Assembly (NCBI GenBank): GCA_947396885.1
Contig: OX377204.1
Span: 42,271,139-42,335,138 of the forward strand
Origin: Heligmosomoides polygyrus polygyrus
Lineage: Eukaryota; Nematoda; Chromadorea; Rhabditida; Heligmosomidae
Reading direction: 5' to 3'
Length of the DNA: 64,000 nucleotides
Shown here: piece by piece, positions 12,501 to 24,500 of the stretch
Layout: each line of letters starts with the position of its first letter
Numbering within the stretch: position 1 is the stretch's first letter
The notes under the pieces: model-generated
The model's input: the letters and a program-made list of their open reading frames with translations, nothing else
Told to the model about the DNA's origin: nothing
Databases searched by the model: none
Position numbers and translations under genes: made by a program

Positions 12501-15500
12501 TCAACGGCGTAATCTCAGACTTCGATTTATAGTTGGATAGGCGGCCATCTTTGCGGACAAGCCGGTTATTCAACGGTTTAGCTTTCAAATGCCTCATGAA
12601 AAGCCCGATATTGATAGTCTCGTCCTGGGATCAAAACTGATTACTCACACGCTGCGCGACCACTGATGTATTAACTCCTCTGAAAGGATGTTGGACTACA
12701 AGGAAACGACATGACACATTCCGCTGGAGAACAGCATCCCTTTCGAAAACGGATAACTCCTACCGTCTTGGAAGAGCAAACGTCTTTCCAGGAAGCAATG
12801 TCGGAAGCAGCTCTCGTTTCGGCACCCGTGAACTCAGCGCCTACTGCTGTTAGCTTTTCTCGAACGGTTTTGAACTGTAAAAATCTTCTTTAAGAACCAA
12901 GGTCTCATTTTCTCAAACAGAAACGCATCCCGGAGACCTCTTCTCTGAGTAGCTGCAGCTGCGCCGTCCCAGAGCTATAAGAAGAACGTAGACGCTCTAT
13001 CTCGTTTCGCTGTTCTGCGAGCTGCTTCGCCGTTTCTAACACACTCGCATTCAAAGCTGCAAGTTCTTCCGCCGCTTTTAGACCATTTATCTATAACAGT
13101 TCAAAGTTGACATTCGCGAAAATGGACCTAGCAAGACAACCAAAACCGAAGCGAATGTTGCCTTACGTTCAGAGCACGAGCGACCTCCTTCTCGCGCATT
13201 AGTCTCTCACGACCTACGTCACACTGTGACTCAGAGCGAAGGATCCGTGATCGAAGATCATCTGAATACGCGACCTGAGTCCTACGGCTGAACAGAAAGC
13301 AAATGATACGAAAAACGAAAATTCTGCTACGAAATCCGTCGACGATACAAGCTTACTACGAAAATGGACATTGGGGCACCTACTACCGGTCTCTTCTTCC
13401 TTTCTTTGGTAGGCATATCATCAGGAAGCGAATGGCACCATGATAAAGCATTATTTGCACCGCACTCGTTCATCAGTTCGATTTTTTCTTCGATTTTTTA
13501 GTTGGATAATATTCTTATTTTCAAGATGCTTCATATTTTACCCCTGAGAAGTTAAAAAACAGATGTGCTCGGAGCCTTTCATGAGTGGAATACGGTCCTA
13601 CATTCCCCCACTTGGAGACAAAAGGGTACCTGGTTAGCTTGCAAAGGCATCCGAACATACGAGCCGAATACTTCGCACTAAAAATGCGCCCGGAGATAAT
13701 ATGGATGTGCCGAGATAGTAAGCAAGTGGATGATGCTGCGCACACTAACTGGCAGCCAAGATGCTTCATTTTCCGCTACTTCGAAAGAGTAGAGGTGACG
13801 GTCAAATAGAGGGTGGCGGAATACTTATCAAGCTGGTTCAATAAGCTTTATCAGCGGGAAGAAAACGAAGTACTTTGCGGGACCTGTCCAAATCGCAAGG
13901 CAGACGAAGATTATATAAAGGGTGATAGATGCGGTTAGGACTTAGCGTCCCAGAAGAGGTGGTTCAGGGGCTTTTATGAGAAAGGGAACGAACAGATGGA
14001 ATAACTGGTATAGTAGGTTTATTGCGGCACGTAATATGATACGTATGTCGTGAATATGGGTAAGAATTATACGGAAGAGATAGATTTGTTGCGGCTGTGG
14101 TGAGGAGGAAGAGAGGGGAAGGACTAGGGGAGAGGAGAAAGGACCCGAGAAGGGGCCCTCGTGAACAGGAGGGGAGCACCTGATTTACTGCTTTATTATT
14201 GTCGCTACCACGACGGCTTCTCCGTCCACTTCTCTTCAGCTCGAAATCTTTCTGCAGCAGCGCGGCATCGCAAAATTTCTCCTTGTGCCCTGTCTTCTTA
14301 CAGTTCTTGCAGAACCACAACTTCGCCTTGCATGCCTTGGCGTAGTGGTTTCCTTCGCAATTCCAACACTGACTTGCCTTCTTCCCTCTCTTGATACCAT
14401 ATCAACAGCCTTCGCATTGCCAGATAGTCTCACTGTCCCTCTTAAGACTCAAAAAGTTCACACACTCCATATGCAACTCCTGCAGGGACATTTTCCTTTC
14501 AGCTCCCTGTCTAACACTGCAATGAGTCTCTGTCTTATCTCAACTTCCATTGGAGACTTCAGTCCAAAAATTTATAGAAGGCATTTAACTCCGTTCGAAT
14601 CCAACTCATGGATTTTCGCTTTCTCACACATTTCGTTCACACGACCAGTCCACATGAGGTAATCCTCACACTTCTTCTTTTTCAGTTTCAAACACTGGTA
14701 TCTGGTCCTAAACTCTGAAGTCTTCACAACAAACAGCTGTTTCAGCGTGTTCACGGTTTCATCGAAACCGATCTCCGAGACTTCTTTGGGCAACACTTGC
14801 CTCTGGTACTTCTCGAATGATGCAGCATCAAGTTTCTCACAGAGGAGCCTCACTCTCGCAATTTCTGGTAGCGCTTTGCACCCTCTATAAACACTGCTTT
14901 GTACCTTAAGTACCACTTCGAGAAGCATGAGTCCACATCAGGATTGAACACGAACCTGTCGATCCGATTACTCAATGCAGCCATTGCATTTGGCACCGAC
15001 GTGGCTTCACAATTCGTGCTCAACCCATCTGCTCCTTTCACGTGCCTGAGCACCATATCCAACATGTCCTTTTGCTGCTTCTCAGCAATTCTCCATGGCT
15101 ACTCCTCCATGAACTCCTTGAACATAGACATGACTAGATGGGGATCCATCTTATGGTTAGATCATCCCAGTACTTCAACTAGACTTCTTTCTTACAGCCT
15201 CAGACTCACGTAAGAGTGTGACAAAGGCAGCAGAATATGTACAGATTTATTAGTAGAATATGTCGACCACGAACGATGATGGCTGGAAGTGGCGGGAGTA
15301 GGCTGGCGGCGGCTTGAACTCCGGATCTAGGCGACCTCGGCGCTCTTAACCTGATCGCCACTGTTGTCCCTGAGGATACAAATTACAGGACCTCTGAGGT
15401 CCCTTTTACTGCTCTCTGTGCTAACAGAGAGCCCCACTTCCGCGTGCGTAGAGGCGACAGAATACGTACAGCTTTATTAGTAGATTAAGTTGAGAGCGAA

Positions 15501-18500
15501 ACGACGACGGTTAGAGGCGACGGGAGTTGGTTGGCGACGGCTTGAACCCCGGATCTCGGCGACTTCAGCGACCCTAGGTGACGATCCTACGACGAAGACG
15601 ACCCCTGGGGATCTCGGCAGCACCCTTATATGCGCTCCGTTTTCCGCCGGTCGTTACTTTGACCTGCCTTGTTGAGTTACCACCGCGCTACGTGGGTGGT
15701 CATCGGCTTTGTAGTAGCCGGCTACGGGCGCGCTACAATAGATCACCTCCGGATCGTCCAGCCATAACACAAAGTATCAAAATAAGTAAGTATGATAGGG
15801 CTGCCTTCACTTTCCTAGCAGACCAAAACTCATGAACGTTGTAAAGATGAACGAGTTCGGACATGCTGACTTCAGCTAGCCCCTGATGGAGAACCTCGCC
15901 CTAATTCGGAATCGAGACTCTAATGTGAGTCAGCGAGTCTTGTTGGCAGCCACCCGGAGCGTTCCTCTGTGCGCATCCTTTGAACGAGTTTGGTTGGTGA
16001 CTAGACTCTTTGGAAACTGCTCAACGGAGCTACTACATTGCGCTGCAGTCATCGTAGCCCTTCTTGACGTTTGATACCCAGTCCTAGTGGAAGTGTTTGA
16101 GTTCGCCAGTGGTCGGTCCTAAAAGGATGTTCCAGCAGACGCCAAAAGAACTTGGTGCAGCCTCGCGAGACAATGGCCATTTCAATCTGGAGCTTATTCA
16201 TTTGATTTTAAACGGATTGCTCATGTGAGATCGGTAAGGGTTCCAGAAGAGAAGGCAGGGGTTTGCCGAGTTGTGGAAAGCCTGTGATCGTCTATAGGCA
16301 GTTCGACGCCATGTCGCTGTTGAAGAGGTTATTGGCTCGACACATGTAGGGCTCACTCTTCCGCTCGTGGTCTATTCATGGCAAAATTTCTAGTCTCTTC
16401 ACTTGCTTGCTATAAAGCTGGATCCGTGGTCGTGCAGTTGTTCCCGCTCGTTCATTCTAAGAATGTTCATGATCGCCTGTTGAGTGCAAGCTAACTACAT
16501 TTAAACCGACTTATTTTTTCGATACAGTGGAGCAAACCAACTACCCTCTACAGCTGTAACACAGCTATAATTGTTTATTTCAACTTCGACGGTACTTGGT
16601 CTTGCATTCGAAGGTCTCTAAATGAAAACATAACCTTATGAAACAGCTAAGAGATGCGCCAACGCCTGAAATACGCGAAGGGGAACTCTGATTGACAAAG
16701 TTTAGGACTGACGAAAGCATAGACTGCTAATGGTAACGCTCAATAAGGGGTTGTGCTCCATTTCCCAGCTCGTCCTCCTGGCTGGCAGACAACAAAAGAG
16801 ATTACGGTAATTCGGCCACCATTGCGACGAATCGGTGCCAGCCCTTTCACAAATGATGAAAAATACCACCACACTGCCTTCCTCAGTGTTGAACCCGTCG
16901 CGAACTGTTAGTAACTGTGAGCTAGCACACCACTCGCTTCTCCACCTTCCGAGCTGCCCATTAGTAGTTTTTTTTTTTAAATTGGAGCCAAAATGATGAC
17001 ATGTCTCGGGAGAGATCCAACACAAACCCTCTTTAAAGCATTTACTTACCTCCTGCCGATTCCTTGTTTTTAATTTGAAACGCGGTTCCTCCGACATTGG
17101 CCTGCACTGAAGCAAACTGGGCGTCTTCATCTACCTAAACTATGAACAATTAAAACAGACGCGGACGATTAAACCGATGTGATTCAATTCGTTTTCTTTA
17201 AGTCCCCATGTTGCTGGAACTGAAGATGTAAGCTCTCATAACGATATTTTCTTCGACCAAAACTCTAGCCCCAGGCGGAGCTCGATCACGCATCGCCAGC
17301 TAACCGGCCGGAATGCTCTTTGCCACTACACTACAAGCTGTGAATGCAGCGCTCGATCAACTCGCTTGCAGTGATGTAAAGGCGAAGAGCGTTTCTGCCC
17401 GGTTAGCAGGTGATAGTGGTTCCAGCCCCGCCTGGAGTTGAGTTTTAACCACAACAAAACATCGATATGAAGGTTTAAACAGGGTTCTAAACTCCAAAAA
17501 AATGAAGTACCTTTAATTTGTGAAGAAGACTCGTTAGCTTCTCCAACCCGTCAAATCGTTCTTTGGCCAGCACCTTCTCCTCGCATAACTTTTGCATAGC
17601 CATCTTTCGCGAAGCGACTGGAAAAAAATTGGGAAGTCGAAAAAGGAAATCTAGTTTTTTCTCAACACAAACGAAGTGATGCAAAAGAATCACGGAGAAT
17701 CTGCCGCCGTTATCGTAATTTATATTTGAAAACCTGGCAGGGCCACCTATTTGAGACTTATCCATCTGTCACAGATGGCATTTTCTCAAAACTCACAATC
17801 GCATCCACCTCCATCATCTGTCTCTTCATTAATCATTAACTGATGTTCTCTTGACATCTGCGGAAGTCAGTAGATCACGATTATCGTTAAACGGGTGTCA
17901 GCGAAACACATAACGCGACCGGCTTATCTAATCTCCGAAGACTTGGTCTAAGCGAGCGGGCTTCTAACCCCCAAACACTGACGCATCTGGTAAACGCGAA
18001 TGTCCCACTTCTACGTGTGTTATACACCGAGCATCGCCGATATCGACTACCTTCGCGGATCGCTTATTCCGCGCTCATCCTGCTTCCGTAGGGCCTTTTG
18101 TAAGGTTCAGCTCTCTGCAAAGTGTAGGCGCCTTTTATATTCGCGCCGCCACGCGGCGCGGCGTGATGGTTGACATAGCTATCGATTTTCCGCGCCGCCC
18201 GGCGGCGCCGCGTCGTTTCCGTAATCTGTCGCCTCAAAACACCACATCTGAAGGAATTTCGGGTTATGGTATTCGGCGAATCGCGCCGCTGGAGTGAAGG
18301 GCGCGGTGCGGCGGGATCAGCTGCGGCAGACTCGGTGTGAAGTGGGAGATTTCACCACCGAGATGTATCATTTTGCCCGAACTTCGCATAAGCCCTAGTT
18401 TATACTTGCGCCGCCACGGGGCGCGGCACCACGATCGCCATAGATATCGACTTTTCGCGCCAACCGGTCGATATCTATCCCGATTATCGTGCCGCGCCGC

Positions 18501-21500
18501 GCAGCGGCGCAAGTATAAACTAGGGCTAAGGGAGTTATTTGGGGTGCTCATCGCGAATCTAGCATCCGTTTTGCGTATTACGCTGGAGTTTGGGTGAAAT
18601 CGGTGACCATGACCTTAGTCATCAGTACCTTGCATAACCTAGGAAGGGAAGGGAGATGTGTAGACATTCCCGAAGTTTCACCTACAACACTAAAGATATG
18701 TTTAGTGCTCAATGATCCCGGGATGGCCATATGAGAGAGAATTCTGAGTGATCCTCGACAATGAGTACCTTTCAACAGTTTTATACTTTCGAACCCAATA
18801 CCGGTTGCAAAGTAAAGTGTCGTTTAGCGTCGTTTGCATTGCGGGGGATTCGACTAAATACCACACTCACCAGTTTCAAGTTATGTTGAGCGGACGACTT
18901 TGACCCCAGCCTCAAGAGCGGATTTGTCGCTCCCCCAGAAATCCCGCTCACCCCGAGCGAAGGCGACAAACAAAGCGATGAGCGAAGTCTCTTCGCTAGC
19001 GTGAAGCTAGCGAATAGACGCGCAGTTAATAGCGTTGTGTGCAGCTGCGTCGGGAGGGCTAGAACACACCATTGCTGCAAATAAATTCCGGTTTCAAAAG
19101 GCAAATAGGACTGTGCTACATGGTGACCCCCCCCCGGACCCTATTTGCGCCGCGAGGAAATTAAAAAATTATGAAAACGCTGGAGATTGATGGGGTATCA
19201 ACGCTACCGATGCTGGCCGACGCTCTGCTCAGCTCAGCGACGCGGTCGCATCGGTAGCGATGCCGTATCGCTCGAAGGTATGACACCCCGCTAGCGAGGC
19301 CTCGCTAGCGGTGGGTCGGACAACTGCTACACGCGTCTGCCCCTCCACAACGTTTGATACGTTCCCTTCTCCAATTGTGTTAGTTGTCCATCGCCTTCGC
19401 TAGCGAAGAGCGATGGTATGACATAGGCCTCACGCTCACCCTTTCTAACTGCAACTGCGCAGCGGCGCATAAAATTCGGAGCGCGGCGCGACTGGCCGCG
19501 CCGCGTCCTTAACTGAAGCGCCGCACCGCGGCGGGAGTATAAAAGGCGCCTTAGTAGTGCGAGCACAATTCCCTAACTTTCACTACTGAAGACGCAGCAA
19601 AAACGCAGATGACTTCTTGGCAGAAGAACTTTCTCGGGACACCTTATTTGCGAGAATTTTATACATCATGATAAGGTCAGCGATTTTTCTTCTTTTCTCA
19701 AGGAAGATAGGCCAAAGAGCATAGTCCGTTGAGCACCATTAGGAATGGAGCTATAATCCACTGAGAAGCACTTCATCATAAGCTTCCTGGTGAAGCTGTT
19801 CCAAACGCTTTCTAAAAGATTTATATCTTTCTTCTTCGTTGGATTGAACACCGATGTCCCACTTTCTACAATGGGTCGCACATAGGTTTTGAATCCACGT
19901 ATGTAGACCTCGGAAACATTGGATTTCAAAGCCCTAAACAGATTATAGACACGATAGTTGGCTTTTTTTTTTACTATCGTATTACAGTGTCTGGAGAAAC
20001 ACAGGTCGCATTATGTATCCAAGATATCTCACTTCATCGACCCTGCTTAAAACCTGGCCGTTAATGCAGTATTCCGGAATTTGCGGACGGTGTTTATGTC
20101 CGATCATCAGAAAGTGTGTTTTCTCACTTGCAAGGGGGCAATTCCCATATTTCTGCCCAGCGACTAATAAAATCGATGTCCAGCTGGAGGGACTTTGAGT
20201 CTTCGTCATTATCAATCCTTTTGTAGATCTTTACATCATCAGCATACATTTTACATTTCCTTCCAAATCAGTGATACGGCTCGGAAGTTCGTATACAACA
20301 AAAATAATATTACGTGCGTATACAACAGAAATAATATTGGGGACAGTACTCCGCCTTGTAGAACCCCGCGAAATGCCGGAAAGACCTTGGAGTACTGGCC
20401 TTCAATCCTAACCTGGTAGGTTCTTTTGAACAGAAATTCCATAGTGTCCAGTTGATGATCATGTTATGAAGTCCTACCGCCTCCATCTTTAATATCAACT
20501 TTCCTGTCGGAGCTTTATCAAACGCATTCGAAAAATCAAAATACACAACATCTGTGTCTCTTCTGTCTTCGAAATTCTTAGACCAGTCATTCATGGAGGT
20601 AAGGGCGGCGGTTTCCACGGATCTGCCCTTTAGAAATCCAAACTGGTTTTCCGGGATAATTTGGTGCAGTTCGAGATGAAGTAAAACATGTTTCTTAAGA
20701 ATCTTTTCAAATGCTCTTGCAAAAATTGAGGTAATGCTAACAGGCCTATAGTTCCAAGGATCGTTTAGTGGAGTTTTTTAAAATGGTTATATTTATTGGA
20801 ATTGCAGCTGCACTGTAAGTAAATTTTGCACATGCACAATCGCTCGTTGAGAAAAGCAACGTATGGCAAACAATGTGTCTTCATTAGTACGAACTACAAT
20901 TCGGACTGCCACCTCTGGAATACAAGTGGTGCATTTCGACTGCTGTCTTACCTAAATATACATCTTGTTCTGCACAAAGCTGCGAAACTCGAGAAATAGT
21001 TAAACTCGAAGCTTGTTAATTAGGCGCTATGTGACAACGGAGGGGTTGGTGAAATTGAAAAAAAATATATATGCCTAGGTAGACATTTATGTAAGCAATA
21101 CAAAACCACTTACCATTTAACCGGAATGGTCCTCCATGTTGCTTGGGGGGGGGTCGCCCGAGTAACTTAAAGTCTGAGGAGAGATACTCCTCTTTTTAAT
21201 TTGCTTCCAAATTTTGGGCAAGGGAAGGGACTCCGGGGTGTAGGCAATTTAAACACGGGTGCGTAACTCGGCCACACCCCGGAGTCCCTTCCCTTGCCCA
21301 AATCTGTGCTCTCCTCCGCGTCAGCGGAGGAGAGCACCGAACAGATACACGGACGACCCCCCCCCCCCAAGCAACATGGAGGACCATTCCGGTTAAATGG
21401 TAAGTGGTTTTGTATTGCTTACATAAATGTCTACCTAGGCATATATATTTTTTGAATTTTGCTAACCCCTCCGTTGTCACATAGCGCCGTTAATTAATTA

Positions 21501-24500
21501 AAAGAAACAGCGCCACGAACTAAACGTCAGAAGAGAAGAAAAGTACTTGGTCAAAAAATCAGGACCTGAGTGTTTGTGAGAATCAGCAAGGCTACAATTC
21601 AGAAAACTTCGCAGTTTCTCAACTTCTTCCAGTTGTACAGATATCAAACGAGTTTACGGGTAAAACTGCCTTTTCCCGATAACCATTGTGGTGTAGTTCG
21701 CGTACTGGGGAGGAAGGCGGAATATGTCTCTTCGCCAGTCACCAAAGCCATACGTCGACAGTGTTGCAGCTGAGGAAACTTCTTATGGGAACGATAACAA
21801 GTACAACCGTATCCTTTCTTCTGTTATTTACGGTGATTGCAGTCGTATTCGTGAGAAAAACTCCGTTGTGGTGCAGGTACGTGTGACCGCCGCTTGTGAG
21901 AAGGGCCCCATTACTTGTTCTAAACATCATACATGTCACTGCTGTGCATGTATTACACGGATTAAAACAATATTAAACCATTGCCGTTAGCCTCTGCTAG
22001 ATCTGACAAAAGGTAGAAATGTTGGAGAAGAATGTTTAGGAGTCTATATATCATCACAGCATTGAGTTACATTGTTGTGGACAGCGACAAATCCTCTTGG
22101 CTAGGTTCAAGGCACAATTTAGGTCTTGCAGATGCAGAGGTTCTCCCATAAATCCCCGCCGTTTTGTCAACGATTCATTGCGGATTTCGCCGGCGCTATC
22201 AAGTATCATCAACTGAACAAGGAGAAGGAGATGTTGGTGAATATGATTTCTTTTTTTGTTGTTGAATTTTGTTGATATTCGAGAGAAATCAGCATGAGCC
22301 AATAAACGGGACATAATTTCTTATTGAGCAAGACATCCTCTTCCGAACGACACCAAGCAAAAAAGTCCACCCCAGGGCAGGAGCTGTAGGTAAAATTCGG
22401 AGCGAAAAGTCGGACGTCCCAATTTGATGACCCAATGAAGGACAAATGATCAAATAGCACTAACATGTATTCTTGTAGTACAGAACATTGTCTTCCAAAT
22501 GCTACAGAAAACTGCGCAAAAAATCCAAACCTAAGCGGAGAGAAGCGTCTGCGCAGATGGTCACTTTTCACTTTTCACTTTAACTACCTAAAAATTGACA
22601 AAAATCAAGATGAAAAAAGAAACGCAATACAGGCTCTGATAGAGCAAATCATTCTCTTTCGAAAGCTTTATAGAGCTATGCAAGAGACCGCCAGCAAAAT
22701 CCGCAATGAATCGTTGAAAAAAACGGCGGGGACTAATGGGGCAACCTAATATAATACAATCTTGGAATTTGCAGACATCTTTACTATTGGAATTTTAGCA
22801 ACTAATGTTCGAACAGCGCAAAAAATCCTATGATGCGAATTTTTCGCTGCATCTAGGTGCCGTAGCACCATACGCCACTCGTTGAAAACACTGCAGCCCA
22901 CAGCCGCTAGTGCATACTTTGGCCCCTAAACTCGATGCTGTAGTCGACTCGTCGTGTCACCAGTTACTGCCGCCGCCACGACGGCTCCAAGACTAGGTCT
23001 TGGGACGACTGCTTAACAAGAATCGACATCAACTCATCGAGAAACTTTGGCTACAAAACACCAGACGTTCGTAGTCAGAGACTTCTTGTATGTAAACGTT
23101 TTCGTCTGCTGTTGAAAACAAAACCGAAAGTTTCCTGAACTTTCGCTTTTCTTTTCTACATGAGATACCCTATGTAATGAATAATAATTAAAGTTTTTAG
23201 AAAACAACTGTTATAGACCACCTGCAGCCAAACTAAACTTCCCCTTCCATGCTGGAGCGAGCAATCCTGGCTACATGTTATGTAAAGAAAACGAACGGGC
23301 TCGCACATTTCTTACTGACCACGAGAAGTAGTTATACAACCAGCCTATTGTGGCTAACAAGGGAGACAGTGCGACGACCAGTTGAGAATTTTCTTCTTGC
23401 TGGCACTGATTGAATGGCAACAGCGCGCGCTTCTGCGCTTTGCCTTCTATTTGTTCCACTGCCTCTGAAATCACGTTGGTAGTTGTACCTCAGAAAGTGA
23501 TAAAAATGTTGGTAGTCTGCCCAAGTTCGCCTTTCAATAAATCTTGGCATAACGTTGTCAAGATGAGATTGTTCAGCTGCTGACCAAGATTGTCATCAAC
23601 ATTATTACGGCTGACGTTTCGGCGTCGTCGCCTTCCTCAGAGCCTGGAAAAGTCGGAGACACTTGTGGAACTGTTCCCCCAAACACCATTTCTTACTACA
23701 GAGTACTCTTCCTAAGGGAAATAGATGTAGGATCCGATATCCCAGACACAACTAACCTTAGAGGTGGACTTTGGACCACCAGGCACCCGTAGCTGGAAGG
23801 AATCGTCGGTGAATGAGCTGTGGTCCTGGGGACCACCCGACTTAAGTACTCCGGGGGTCAGATCGAGCAGATCAAAACCCACAGAGCCCCACAAAGGGTG
23901 CAAGTTCTTGAGTAATCGCGATGCACTCTTCCTTGCGATTGACCTGCGGATTCTTCGCCGCAATCCAAAGTGCCTCTAGCGTCCTGCGTGCCGAAATGTC
24001 ACTTTCGCGCGCCAGGATCGAGACAGACACCTGAATCCTCGTGCCCCCATGGCGCAGGACCCTGTGTTCTCCCCAAGGAGTGCGGACATTGGCTTTCCCA
24101 AGGCCGTCCAGATGCTCCCTGATCCTGACACAAAGGGTCTGCCCGTTTCCCCTATATAGTGCTCCCCAGGGGGGAGCCCGGTTTTCACACCAGCGAGGTC
24201 CACGCCCGCTGAGGCCACGCCTCCGCCCACTTTGCTCCGCCCATTTTGGACAAGATGGCGGCGCACACTGCCATACATTAATTAGACGTCGCAAAGTGGA
24301 ACATTTCTTACCTTCCTAGCTCTGCAGCTCTACTACGACTAATATCCTGCTATTATATTACTTCCACTACTAAAGCAACGCCATTGTGAGCGTGTGAATA
24401 ACGGTAAGTTAGAAACCGCTTTCTGAAAGCAAAGTATCCTTTTTGTGAATGTTTTTGTGATCGCTTTTGCACATCCACTGCATTCGTTTGCTATTTCACT

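Noticed and set aside
13275..13287. Longer form of host exon starting at 13287 after TTCTGTTCAG
   Set aside because: The acceptor is better, but its phase finds no upstream partner; joined to 13357-13487 it gives an immediate stop. It remains possible if an exon was missed.
16702..17130. 142-residue minus-strand ORF overlapping the host exon at 17050
   Set aside because: Different frame from the exon; no motif; downstream part shows no splice-bounded continuation.
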